Shown here piece by piece: positions 48,238 to 57,503 of a stretch of DNA of 64,000 nucleotides. The position numbers and the translations under genes were made by a program. The notes under the pieces are model-generated. The model saw only the letters and a list, made by a program, of their open reading frames with translations. It made no database searches and was not told the DNA's origin. The stretch comes from Myxococcales bacterium (GTDB taxonomy: Bacteria; Myxococcota_A; Bradymonadia; UBA7976; UBA1532). Positions within the stretch are counted from its first letter, which is position 1, and each line of letters opens with the position of its first letter. Location: NCBI GenBank assembly GCA_002731825.1, contig PCCS01000035.1, positions 1 through 64,000 of the forward strand. Direction: 5' to 3'.

Positions 48238-49805
48238 GAGTGTCGCGCAGGAATAGACGCAGTCACCGCATACGCTACCTGGCCGCGACTTTGTTGCTCG
48301 TGGGCTTCGGGCCCTTCACGTGTAACGACACGACCATCGAGGGGGCGAGAGAGCAGATCCGCAGCGCCGATTCCTTAGGTGCTTTGGACCGGCTACAGGG
48401 TTTTGGAGATGATGCGCCCGAAGTGCACCTCGTCCGCGGTGTTGCTCACCTGACAAAACCAGAGACTAAAGCGACACCAAAGAGCGATAATCAACCAATT
48501 CCCGCTGGTGACGCAGGTATTTCGAGCGATGATGACAAGGCGCCGGCCACGAAGTTCGATGAGTCGAAATCTGCATTGGACCAATCCTATCGGGCTGTCG
48601 CCGAACTCGATTCACTTCTCGATAAAAAACAGCAGGGCCAAGACGAATCTGATGTCGACCAAAGACGTCGGATTAAGACCCTCCGAAATCGAATTGCATT
48701 CAATCGAGGCTTAGTCGCGATGGAGCAGGGAAACTGGGACGATGCGCAAGTGGAGTTTTTGCGCGTCCTGAGTCTCGACCCGGACGACGATGATGCGCGC
48801 TGGAATCTTGAATATGCATGGCATCAGGCAAACCCGCCCTGCCATAAACGAGACGATGATCACGAACCAGACAATACACGTGAGCGTGCTCAAGGGTATG
48901 ATCCGAAAAAAGCAAAAGACCGCATCCTCTGTCCAGGCAACGCAGATTGGTACACTGTAGAGGCCGAGAAAGATGCAATTCTCTTTGTTACCGTCGACGG
49001 TGAGGTTGACACAAGTGACGCCGAAAACCGCGTGATCACCCTGGAACTTTACGGGCCTGAAAATGACCGTCCCATGCGAACGGCTCGCGTAAAGGACGGA
49101 AAGGCGATTGTTGGCTACACAGGACTCCGGACGACCGGAACCTATCGTTTTGGCCTCAGCGGTCCAGGTAAAGCCGAGTATAAATACAGTGTTCAAGTAG
49201 AAGCTGTACCTCCCTGCCCTGTAGATGATCAGCAGGAAGATAACGACAGCCCATCGACGGCAAAAGAGCTGAAAGATGGAGATTCACCCGGGCTCAAAGC
49301 GTGTCCGGGAGACGCGGACTGGTTCAAGGTGACGATCCCCAAAGATGAAGCTCGACAAATCCAGATCGCCTTCGACCCCGACAGAGCACCATTGGATGTG
49401 ACTCTCTACGATGAAACGGGTGTCATCAAACTCAAAGACGGCCGTCTGGGTAAAGGCGGGCGCCAACTCTCTGTCGATAAAGCCGATGAGGCGCAAAATG
49501 TGTTGGTTCGAATCGCCCCATCGACACAGAGAGAAAACACCTACCAGGTAAAAATTAATCCACCCGATGACAATGAGGGTGACGATGAAAGTCAGGACCA
49601 AAACCAGGATAAGCAAGATCAGAAAGACCAGAAAGATCAGAAGGACCAGAAAGATCAGCAGAAAAAGCAGGAACAAGAAAAAGCTAACTCTAAGCAAATG
49701 GATCTGCAGAAGTTGATCGATGCCCTTGACCAGCACAAAAAAAACCCGCAATTGGAGAAAGCGCTCCGCAACTTGAGGGTCGTGCCTCAAATGGAAGATT
49801 ACTAG
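48234..49805 (+). CDS. BatC-like TPR protein with two pre-peptidase C-terminal domains
   Basis: A 523-residue exported protein (basic N-terminus, hydrophobic segment near 15-30, with a Cys after FGPFT that may be lipidated). TPRs lie at about 150-195 (FNRGLVAMEQGNWDDAQVEF) as in BatC. Two PPC-like beta domains follow (about 205-320 and 325-440; CPGNADWYTVEAEKD and CPGDADWFKVTIPKDE). The tail is a DQK repeat and a helix. Classic BatC is a small TPR protein; the PPC domains are added. The ATG overlaps batB (ATGA). Role: periplasmic partner of the Bat complex. Confidence 0.82.
   Translation: MRVSRRNRRSHRIRYLAATLLLVGFGPFTCNDTTIEGAREQIRSADSLGALDRLQGFGDDAPEVHLVRGVAHLTKPETKATPKSDNQPIPAGDAGISSDDDKAPATKFDESKSALDQSYRAVAELDSLLDKKQQGQDESDVDQRRRIKTLRNRIAFNRGLVAMEQGNWDDAQVEFLRVLSLDPDDDDARWNLEYAWHQANPPCHKRDDDHEPDNTRERAQGYDPKKAKDRILCPGNADWYTVEAEKDAILFVTVDGEVDTSDAENRVITLELYGPENDRPMRTARVKDGKAIVGYTGLRTTGTYRFGLSGPGKAEYKYSVQVEAVPPCPVDDQQEDNDSPSTAKELKDGDSPGLKACPGDADWFKVTIPKDEARQIQIAFDPDRAPLDVTLYDETGVIKLKDGRLGKGGRQLSVDKADEAQNVLVRIAPSTQRENTYQVKINPPDDNEGDDESQDQNQDKQDQKDQKDQKDQKDQQKKQEQEKANSKQMDLQKLIDALDQHKKNPQLEKALRNLRVVPQMEDY
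49617..49658 (+). repeat. 9-bp tandem repeat encoding DQK
   Basis: The unit GAYCAGAAR (Asp-Gln-Lys) occurs four times plus a partial fifth copy in the tail of the BatC-like gene. Small changes at third codon positions show it is older than the 42-bp repeats at 34562. It makes a highly charged linker. Confidence 0.85.
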
Positions 49806-49814
49806 GCAGGAAAG

Positions 49815-51611
49815 ATGTTGGTGGGCTCTTCGATCACATGTACACGCCTTGTTTTGGCGGCCGTCTTGCTTACGCCAATGGTCGCCGCAGCGGAGACTTC
49901 ACTCAATGTGAGCGTCTCCCCCAAACAGATCGAACTGGGCCAAACGGTCACGGTCAACGTTCAAGTGGCAATTCAGGGCCAATCTAATAATCAGGGTTCC
50001 CTGGAAGCGCCAGCCCTTCTCGATTGGACGGTTGTCGGTCAGTTCAAGCGGACGAGCTATGACTCCAGCCGACAACAAAAAATCACAATTCTGGACCTGC
50101 AATTGCAGCCGAGCAAGACCGGTCAGTTGACGATAGCACCATTTTCCCTAAAAGTTGGCCGTAAGCGGTACAAGTCAAAACCCGTCCTCGTCACGGTGAC
50201 TCAGGCTGGTGGTCAAGGCACCGCATCTCCCTCTACAGGCCAAACGCCCAATAAAAATCCATCCGATGACTCAGTGCCCGACGACGGCACACCAGATGAA
50301 TATGCATTTCTCACCTGGGAGATCGATCGTGACTCCGTCTGGCTGGGCGAACCCATCGAAGCTCACCTCTACATTCACTATCGCCAGGGACTGAGAGTCA
50401 GCCGCCTAGACCCGGGGAAGATCGACCTGTCTGGATTTTGGAACGAAGAGTCGAAGGGAGAGTCGGGACGGGCGCAACGAGTTCAAATCGGTGATTTTGC
50501 ATTCATTAAAGACTCCATTGCACAGTACACCCTATATCCCATGCGCTCTGGCCAACTCAGCCTGCCGCCGATCGAAGCGCAGATCGAACTGTCGTCGGGT
50601 GGATTTTTTCGCCGAGGTCGAGCACAGACCATCAATCGAGCGGCGCCAAAAGTTGCTATCGAGGTGCGCCCCTTACCGACGTCGGGTCGGCCCAAAAATT
50701 ATCGAGGTATTGTCGTCGGCAAGACCCAATTGAGGGGACGCATCGATCGCAGACGAATCAAAGCAACGGAGGGCGTTGAGCTGAGTATCGAACTGAGAAT
50801 GGAAGGACTCATAGCCAATGTACCGGAATTTAAGTTGCCCGACAGTTCGACCTATCGTGTCTTTCCGTCGCCCACCAAAACGCAAACGATTCAGCGGGGC
50901 CGGCGAAAAATTAACATCCGAAAACAAGTCTGGTTAATTCGACCAAACCAGTCCGGTAAAATGGTTATCCCCTCCCTCAAACTTGCCTATTTTGACCCGA
51001 CTTCAGGCCGCTATAGGACCGCACGAACCCAGCGTTATACGATTCAAGTAACCGGTCAGAGTCAGTCCAAGGCAAATGAGAAAACGGCTGAATCAACTGG
51101 ACGAAAAGAGATCAAACTACATTCCATCCGAGACGCGATAGACCTGAAAGTCACTGCCATGGGGAGTAGGTCGCCATCCTGGTTTCTGGCTGTTGTTATC
51201 GGCGCACCCGCTGCTTTTCTGCTGATGCTGCTGCTGGGCGTGATTCGAAAGCACCGTTACGCGACAGCCGATGAGCGAGCTGCAAAAAATGCCAGCGGCG
51301 CAGCAAAGCAACGTCTTGCACAGATCAGTAAGTCTAAAGAGTTGACCGATGGCTACAGGCAAATCCATTCGATCATCGTTGATTTTGTCAGCCAACGCTT
51401 TCAAGTGAGCATCAAGGGCAAAACATTTGATCAGATCACGACACGTCTAGTGAGAGCAGGCGTGTCTGAGGCAACGGCGCGGGGCCTGATAGAGCAGATG
51501 GAGGCCATTGAGTTTGCTCGATTCGCGCGAGCCGGTGATACCAAAGATCTCCAACAAACAGCACAGCGAGTCGGTGAACTCATCGGTCAGATGGAGGACG
51601 AAGGTCAATGA
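49815..51611 (+). CDS. batD: BatD, large periplasmic protein with membrane anchor
   Basis: A 598-residue protein with a signal peptide (about 1-26), tandem beta-sandwich domains (about 28-430; LNVSVSPKQIELGQTVTVNV at the start is the BatD signature), one membrane helix (about 458-478) and a helical cytosolic tail. The tail contains IIVDFVSQRFQVSIKGKTFD and a C-terminal helix close to that of BatD proteins. SD AGGA precedes the ATG. It probably receives the VWA proteins BatA and BatB in the periplasm. Overlaps batE (ATGA). Confidence 0.93.
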   Translation: MLVGSSITCTRLVLAAVLLTPMVAAAETSLNVSVSPKQIELGQTVTVNVQVAIQGQSNNQGSLEAPALLDWTVVGQFKRTSYDSSRQQKITILDLQLQPSKTGQLTIAPFSLKVGRKRYKSKPVLVTVTQAGGQGTASPSTGQTPNKNPSDDSVPDDGTPDEYAFLTWEIDRDSVWLGEPIEAHLYIHYRQGLRVSRLDPGKIDLSGFWNEESKGESGRAQRVQIGDFAFIKDSIAQYTLYPMRSGQLSLPPIEAQIELSSGGFFRRGRAQTINRAAPKVAIEVRPLPTSGRPKNYRGIVVGKTQLRGRIDRRRIKATEGVELSIELRMEGLIANVPEFKLPDSSTYRVFPSPTKTQTIQRGRRKINIRKQVWLIRPNQSGKMVIPSLKLAYFDPTSGRYRTARTQRYTIQVTGQSQSKANEKTAESTGRKEIKLHSIRDAIDLKVTAMGSRSPSWFLAVVIGAPAAFLLMLLLGVIRKHRYATADERAAKNASGAAKQRLAQISKSKELTDGYRQIHSIIVDFVSQRFQVSIKGKTFDQITTRLVRAGVSEATARGLIEQMEAIEFARFARAGDTKDLQQTAQRVGELIGQMEDEGQ

Positions 51612-52378
51612 AATACGTCTTGTGGCCCAGTCTGATCTTTGTGTTTTTGCTCGGTGCTGCAACAGCATCCCCAGGCGTCGAGCGCGCTCAAAAGTCTTTC
51701 TGGTCGGGCAAATTTGGGACGGCCGCGGCGACCTACAAAAATCTGTTGGAAACATACCCAAGACAAGCTGACCTATGGTTTAACTTAGGGACGTCTGAAG
51801 CACAGGCCGGTCGTATGGGACGAGCGACCCACGCCCTGGAAACGGCTCTTTGGCTTCAACCTGACCATAGAGATGCACGATTCAATCTTGACGCTGTCAA
51901 AGCATGGGTTCTTGACAAGGCTCTGGCCCGGTCGCAATCCGGGACACTCATTTTGCCAGGGTCTGACGATTTGGGTACAGGTCTACTGTCCGCAATCCCT
52001 CTGACACCGATTCGGATTACTTTCGCTGTCTCGTGGTGTCTCTTGTTCCTGTGTTTGTCTCTTCTTCGGCGCACCATCCGCCGACGAGCGAGTCTGAGCC
52101 TCTTGCTGATTATCACTGGTTTGGTGGCCACATGTGCTGGTGGACTTTTAATTTCCAGGAGCTACATTATCGATGATTCGCGATATGGAATTCTTCTCGA
52201 TGATGCAACGGCATATCGCGGGCCTGGTCAACAATACGATACCCAAGCACAGGTCTCAAATAGCGTGAAAGTGAGGTTGGGTGGCGAAGATGGCAACTGG
52301 CGGCAAGTGACCTTACCTAATGGACAGGGCGCATGGATTAAAGGCGAATATCTGGCCCAGATCGGGTCCGAGGATTAG
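51608..52378 (+). CDS. batE: BatE, TPR protein with SH3-like domain
   Basis: The 256-residue protein has a signal peptide (about 1-21), TPRs (about 22-95: AQKSFWSGKFGTAAATYKNL, ADLWFNLGTSEAQAGRMGRA), two membrane helices (about 135-155 and 162-180) and a C-terminal bacterial SH3 domain (about 190-250; DDATAYRGPGQQYDTQ, then GQGAWIKGEYLAQI). This order is diagnostic of BatE. It is the last gene of the operon and ends 20 bases before a convergent gene. Confidence 0.9.
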   Translation: MKYVLWPSLIFVFLLGAATASPGVERAQKSFWSGKFGTAAATYKNLLETYPRQADLWFNLGTSEAQAGRMGRATHALETALWLQPDHRDARFNLDAVKAWVLDKALARSQSGTLILPGSDDLGTGLLSAIPLTPIRITFAVSWCLLFLCLSLLRRTIRRRASLSLLLIITGLVATCAGGLLISRSYIIDDSRYGILLDDATAYRGPGQQYDTQAQVSNSVKVRLGGEDGNWRQVTLPNGQGAWIKGEYLAQIGSED

Positions 52379-52391
52379 GGCTGATAGAGCC

Positions 52392-52406
52392 CCCCTATTT
52401 ATGGGG
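52392..52406. terminator. Hairpin between batE and a convergent gene
   Basis: CCCC (52392-52395) pairs with GGGG (52403-52406) around TATTTAT; flanking bases add little. It lies in the 20-bp gap and reaches into the end of the minus-strand gene. No T-run follows. Confidence 0.35.
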
Positions 52407-54927
52407 ACCGACGCCAGCCCGCTCGAAGCCCCATAAGCATCAGTAAAACAAACCAAGTCAACCCGCCTCCACCTGAAGACTGAAGGTCACAATTACAACC
52501 GGAGACAGCTTCTGGCTCAGCCGCGTCAGAATTACTTGGGGTTGGATCCTGTAGACCTGAATCGAAGGAACCTGGGTCATTTCCTATGCTCGAATCAAAC
52601 GTCGCATCCTGTGGCATACCGGCATCGCGTTCGGGTCCGGGCGCGAGGGGTGGTTCAGACCGATGTTCGTACACGCATTGCCGGCTACCATTGACAACAA
52701 TGCAGACTTGACCTGGAGGGCAGTCTTGGTCTCGGCATCCATTAAAAATGCATTCACCATCTACACAGCTCTCTCCATCTCGGCACTCAATGCCGGCGCA
52801 TGGGTCTCCGATACAATCACCCAGGACACAGGCCTGACCATCTGGACAACGGACGCCGCCACAGGGGTCAGGTTCACATGCTCCGTCAACGCAGGCTTCG
52901 AATAAGGGGCAAGCCACTTCAGCACAACTCGGAATACATTGCCCGTCTCGGCAAAATTGCCCCATTTCGCAATCTGCCGATGCACACGGGTCTGGTACAC
53001 ACTCAACACCGTTACAAATCGCGCCCTCAGGACAGCCTGTCGTCACGCAATCATCAGGCTCACACTCACCGAGCCAACATCGCTGTCCATCTGGACACTC
53101 CAGCCCACCGTCACATGGGTCATTACACTGTGCCGTCAAGGGATCACACACTTGCCCTAACGGACACTCGACGCCATCGCAGGGCCGCGTACACAAATTT
53201 TCGGCACGGTTACAAATGAGCCCTTCGCCCAGACACTCATTTCCTGCACATGGGTCCCGACATTCGCCCTCGAAGCACACCTCATTATCAGGGCATGGGT
53301 CATCTTCATCGGTTTGCCCATCGCAATCGTCATCAATGCCATTACATAGCTCTTCATCAAGCTCCGTGCACCGGCCACACGCGCCGATAAGGTTTTCATC
53401 GATGAGTTGATCACAATCGTTATCGAGTCCATCGCACACTTCTTCTTCTGGGCTGAAATTCGGATTACAGACGATCATCCCATCGATACAAGCACGGGTC
53501 CCTTCAGCACACAGACCCGTCTGACCCGTTGCACAAGGACCAGGGGCAACGGCGCCGGCGCCGTTGGGGCCTTCATCAATGCGCTCATCACAATCGTTGT
53601 CGAGTCCATCGCACAAGTCTTCCATGCCATCAGGTGTACAGACATATGGATCGCACGCATCACCAATGGTGTCGCCGTCTTCATCCAGCTGGTCGGGATT
53701 TTCTACGTCCGGACAATTATCACAGGGGTCACCAACTCCATCACCGTCTTGATCAGCCTGATCTGGATTAGCGATATCGGGGCAATTGTCTTCGACATTA
53801 CACAGCCCATCATCATCTTGATCGATGATACAAACACCCCCAAGCGACCGCTGGAGGACGAGAATCGAAAACGCTGTCGCTGCTGTGTTATTCCAAGCCC
53901 GTGGACTCGACCACCCTCCATTTCCATCTTGGTTATTGACGAGCCACCACGCGAAATCATAGTACCAACGTGGTGATTCTTCGGGATAACCGTCGGCCGC
54001 CGGATCTCGGACACCACCGATTTCCTCGGAGAAAAGGAAATTGCCGCTGCCGTCTTCACCGGTCACTTCAAAGCTTTTGGCCGCAGCCCAGAGATAATAG
54101 TATTGGCCAGGCCAATTGTTGATCTGAACGATACTGTCGTATCGATAATTATTGCGCAGCCAAGTCAAGCTGCGCTGCACATCACCATCGCCGGTGACCC
54201 GGCCAGCGAGCCGGTAGGTCCAAAGACCGGACGCACTCATCGTCGATGTCGATGCATAATTGCCACCGCTTCGGTATTGATGCCCACCATCCCCGTTTTG
54301 AGTATTGCGTATGAATTGAGCCGCATTGGGGAGTGTTGAATCGGCATTTGGAATTAACGCTGCAGCCGCAGAGAGCCCGGCCATAGAAAATTGGGCCGTC
54401 GACAAATCGCCGCTATTATCGGGCGTGGTGTAATTCCACCCCCCTTGATTGGAGCCTTGTCGCCCCTGAGTGCTCTGAAGCGCATTGACCCCGTTTCGAA
54501 TGGCCTGACTGACCAACATATTACCGTTTACATCATCAGGCCCACCTGTAACCAGATAAAGGCTCATGCCCATCAGGCAGGAGCCGGTCTGGTATGAGTT
54601 GGGCGTGTTATTGTTAAAACCGGGGATTGAGCTCATGCAGTAGCGAACCCCACGCTGTACGCGGTCTTTATCTTCGTTGTTCATCCCCGCATAACCGACC
54701 GCAGGTGCATTCCAATCGGGGCCAGCCCGTCGCTCCAGGAAGCATAAGATCGCCAGTCCCGTCGGCTCTCCCCAGCCGCCATTACCTGCCTGAGAGTTAC
54801 GCAGGTGAGTTAAACCCTGTTCGATGGCCGTATTGACTTCAATGCCGAATGGCGTAAGCAACGCACTCGCCTCAAGTGGCACCAACAGCATCACCAGCAT
54901 TGCTATCCGGACTTGCAATCGCTTCAA
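52399..54927 (-). CDS. Secreted terpene-cyclase-fold protein with TSP3, MopE and Cys-rich repeats and MYXO-CTERM tail
   Basis: I start it at TTG 54927, with GGGAG six bases upstream; the 842-residue protein then begins MKRLQVRI and has a signal peptide ending near LEASA. Residues about 25-360 are Gly/Trp-rich helical repeats like squalene-cyclase/prenyltransferase folds (GGWGEPTGLAI, GGWNYTTPDNSGDLSTAQFS). Two thrombospondin-3-type loops follow (about 369-430), three MopE-like motifs (CDGLDNDCDERIDEG near 440 is the first) and about ten Cys-rich repeats (545-760). The tail GCNCDLQSSGG, a hydrophobic segment and WRRSP is a MYXO-CTERM-like sorting signal. Probably surface-anchored. The toroid lacks the cyclase DxDD motif, so catalysis is unlikely. 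Confidence 0.85.
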   Translation of the reverse strand: MKRLQVRIAMLVMLLVPLEASALLTPFGIEVNTAIEQGLTHLRNSQAGNGGWGEPTGLAILCFLERRAGPDWNAPAVGYAGMNNEDKDRVQRGVRYCMSSIPGFNNNTPNSYQTGSCLMGMSLYLVTGGPDDVNGNMLVSQAIRNGVNALQSTQGRQGSNQGGWNYTTPDNSGDLSTAQFSMAGLSAAAALIPNADSTLPNAAQFIRNTQNGDGGHQYRSGGNYASTSTMSASGLWTYRLAGRVTGDGDVQRSLTWLRNNYRYDSIVQINNWPGQYYYLWAAAKSFEVTGEDGSGNFLFSEEIGGVRDPAADGYPEESPRWYYDFAWWLVNNQDGNGGWSSPRAWNNTAATAFSILVLQRSLGGVCIIDQDDDGLCNVEDNCPDIANPDQADQDGDGVGDPCDNCPDVENPDQLDEDGDTIGDACDPYVCTPDGMEDLCDGLDNDCDERIDEGPNGAGAVAPGPCATGQTGLCAEGTRACIDGMIVCNPNFSPEEEVCDGLDNDCDQLIDENLIGACGRCTELDEELCNGIDDDCDGQTDEDDPCPDNEVCFEGECRDPCAGNECLGEGLICNRAENLCTRPCDGVECPLGQVCDPLTAQCNDPCDGGLECPDGQRCWLGECEPDDCVTTGCPEGAICNGVECVPDPCASADCEMGQFCRDGQCIPSCAEVACPLFEACVDGACEPDPCGGVRCPDGQACVLGDCIGDPCAGIECRDGESCVDGECIFNGCRDQDCPPGQVCIVVNGSRQCVYEHRSEPPLAPGPERDAGMPQDATFDSSIGNDPGSFDSGLQDPTPSNSDAAEPEAVSGCNCDLQSSGGGGLTWFVLLMLMGLRAGWRRSP

Positions 54928-55397
54928 AACCAACTCCCATCCCGACAGTTACCACCCAATACAGGCTGGTCACCGGCGTCTCTCATTTCACGAAATGTGT
55001 TCATTCAAACAGTTAGAGTGCTACCCAATACAAGAATAATGCCAGACCAGACGGTCTGCGGCAAATCGAGATTTTATACTGACGCGTCTTTTTCGCAGTA
55101 CGATAGAGCCTGGGAGTGAGGTCAACAGGACCCACCTGTGGGACCCCGACAGCTGGGGTATCCAGAAACCATCGGCCGCCCACGACACCCTCATCAGCTG
55201 TTTTGGTTCGCCATTTGACTTTGAAAATAGCCGACACTGATGCCCGAATTGGTCTTTGGAATGGCATTCGAAATGGATCTAGACACAGGTCTGCTGAACC
55301 ATGTCTTTGTCACGTCGACATTTTCATGTCCCTGGACTCGGACCGTTAAATCAGGTTAAAGCAAGACTCCTGAGCGAAATGTGTTGAGAGGTCATAT
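54928..55397. other. Divergent promoter region between two secreted-protein genes
   Basis: These 470 bp hold no gene I can support. Two small inverted repeats are visible: CAGAC-G-GTCTG (55048-55058) and CCCAC-CT-GTGGG (55131-55142). No clear -35/-10 pair is seen. The start at 55398 has GAGAGG eight bases upstream. Confidence 0.5.
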
Positions 55398-57503
55398 ATG
55401 AGGTTAGTTTCGTGGCTGGCATACATCGGACTCTGTGCTTTTTTGCTGACTGGCTGTCAACCGATGGGCGACCAAGTCCCCGGTACATCCAGCCTACATC
55501 AACCCATTGTCAATGGAGATGTTGAACGGGGCTTCGAAGCCGTTGGTGCAATGACCATGAGAGCGCGCAACGGCGTGTACATAGGCCATTTCTGCAGCGC
55601 CGTTCTGATTGCACCTCAATGGGTACTGACGGCCGCTCACTGCATCACAGGGGCGCAAGAGCAGGCACGCGAGCTTGGCTTTAGGCTCAGGCCAGGCGAC
55701 ATGTTCTTTATGACCGGCCCAGACGCAAGAGCCAATATCCTGGGCGCCCCAATGGCGAGCGGAACGTTTTACCAAATCGACGAATTCTGGCTACATGAGG
55801 GATACGATTTGAACGAGGGTCAAGCCGTATCCATCAGCCTAAACGATATTGCCATCGTCCGACTCACGGACGCTGCAGATGCCGTGCCGTTTCCAATTAA
55901 TCGAGACCCAATTGATAATCTCGTTGGCCAAGGCATTACCTACGTTGGCTACGGCGTTTCGGATCCCGATGGTGAGAGTGGGTCTGGTGAAAAGAAAAGT
56001 GCCGTTCTCGAAATGGGAGGCGTCTCATACTCAGCCTATCTGACCAATCACAATCGACAAGGCGTTTGTTTCGGTGATTCCGGTGGTCCTGGTCTTGCCA
56101 ATATCGGCGGCCAATGGCGCGTCGTCGGGATTAACAGTTCTGTCGCTGGGACTAATCCACCGTGTCTGAGTCAATCGTTTCAAGCACGCGTGGACGCGTT
56201 TCAAACATGGATCGATGCGCGAATGGGACTCGCGCCGAATTGCGGGCAAAGCGACATATGTCTATGCGACCAAGCATGCATGAACAACGGCGTCTGCGAC
56301 CATGCACGCTGCGCGGACGGCACATGTCGCGACATAACGGAGTGTCTACAGAATTGCGATCGTGATGATGGCTGCCAATTTAGGTGCTTGAATAGCGGGT
56401 CTGAAGCGGCTCAAACTCACTACTACCAGTTTTCTCAATGTTTGAATGATCGCTGCCCTGAACCATCAACACGATGCATTCGGGACAGGTGCGGCAACAG
56501 TGCTGATCTCTGCTTACCCGAAGGATTTGGTCAGGAGGGCACAGCCAGCTGTGCTGAGCTTTATTCATGTGTTCAGAGATGCAGTGATGCTGCCTGTGCT
56601 CAGGCCTGCTTTCAAAACGGACGCTATGCGAGCCAAGATCAATTTCTAGCACTCAGCGAATGCCAAAGCAGTGCCTGCAGCGACCTAATGAATGATAATT
56701 TCGCTCGGCAGAGATGTATTTTCGAAACGTGTCGTCCACAATATTTAGCGTGTTTACCACCAGATGATTGTCGGATGACAGGGGGCGACTGTCCACCTCA
56801 ATTTGCATGTGCTGCCGAACAATGGGGTGCAACATATTGCAAGGAGACAGAAGGACTACCAATCGGTGACACCTGTTTCGCTGGACGCATTACCTGCGTC
56901 GATGGATCGGTCTGCCGATTCGGGAACGGAGGCACATTCTGTCAACAGAATTGCTACCAGGAGTCAGATTGTCCCACTGGTCAGCGCTGCCGGCTTTATG
57001 ACGGATCGGCCGTCGAGTTTGGGCAGTGCGTCGGTGACTTAGAATGCGCTGATTCAGACAATGACGCTGTCTGCGACGAAAATGATTGTGCGCCCCAGGA
57101 CCCACAGAGACGACCTGGTGCAGCGGAGGCCTGCAATAATCAACTGGATGATGACTGTGATGGGACCATCGATGAAGGCTGTGATGGTTGCATCGATGCT
57201 GACCTGGACGGGTTTTGCTCAACTAATGATTGCCGTGATGACAGAGCTGATATTAACCCGGGGACGATTGAGCGGTGTAATGACCAACAAGACGACGATT
57301 GCGATGGGCGCGTCGATGAAGGCTGCGGCACACAGTCTGGCATGCCCGATGGGGGTGCACCCAATAATGGCGGATTTATCGTGATCAATAAGCGGCCAAG
57401 CGCCTCGGGGTGTGCGGTGAGCACAACCACGGGAACAGGCTCGAACATCCTGCTCTGGTTTTTAATGGCCCTCTCACTTGGCTTTCGTCGACCGCCTATT
57501 TGA
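55398..57503 (+). CDS. Trypsin-like serine protease with lipobox, MopE repeats and MYXO-CTERM tail
   Basis: A 701-residue exported protein. A lipobox, LLTGC (Cys20), precedes the trypsin domain, which starts at PIVNGDVERGFEAVG like an activated trypsin. The triad is present: His81 (LTAAHCITG), Asp150 (SLNDIAIVRL) and Ser228 (CFGDSGGPGL). Residues about 285-555 are Cys-rich modules; about 560-660 hold two MopE-like motifs (CNNQLDDDCDGTIDEGCDG first). The end (GCAVSTTTGTGSNILLWF, then FRRPPI) is MYXO-CTERM-like. Two anchors in one protein is odd. It is divergent from the MopE/toroid gene and may form a functional pair with it. Confidence 0.87.
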   Translation: MRLVSWLAYIGLCAFLLTGCQPMGDQVPGTSSLHQPIVNGDVERGFEAVGAMTMRARNGVYIGHFCSAVLIAPQWVLTAAHCITGAQEQARELGFRLRPGDMFFMTGPDARANILGAPMASGTFYQIDEFWLHEGYDLNEGQAVSISLNDIAIVRLTDAADAVPFPINRDPIDNLVGQGITYVGYGVSDPDGESGSGEKKSAVLEMGGVSYSAYLTNHNRQGVCFGDSGGPGLANIGGQWRVVGINSSVAGTNPPCLSQSFQARVDAFQTWIDARMGLAPNCGQSDICLCDQACMNNGVCDHARCADGTCRDITECLQNCDRDDGCQFRCLNSGSEAAQTHYYQFSQCLNDRCPEPSTRCIRDRCGNSADLCLPEGFGQEGTASCAELYSCVQRCSDAACAQACFQNGRYASQDQFLALSECQSSACSDLMNDNFARQRCIFETCRPQYLACLPPDDCRMTGGDCPPQFACAAEQWGATYCKETEGLPIGDTCFAGRITCVDGSVCRFGNGGTFCQQNCYQESDCPTGQRCRLYDGSAVEFGQCVGDLECADSDNDAVCDENDCAPQDPQRRPGAAEACNNQLDDDCDGTIDEGCDGCIDADLDGFCSTNDCRDDRADINPGTIERCNDQQDDDCDGRVDEGCGTQSGMPDGGAPNNGGFIVINKRPSASGCAVSTTTGTGSNILLWFLMALSLGFRRPPI

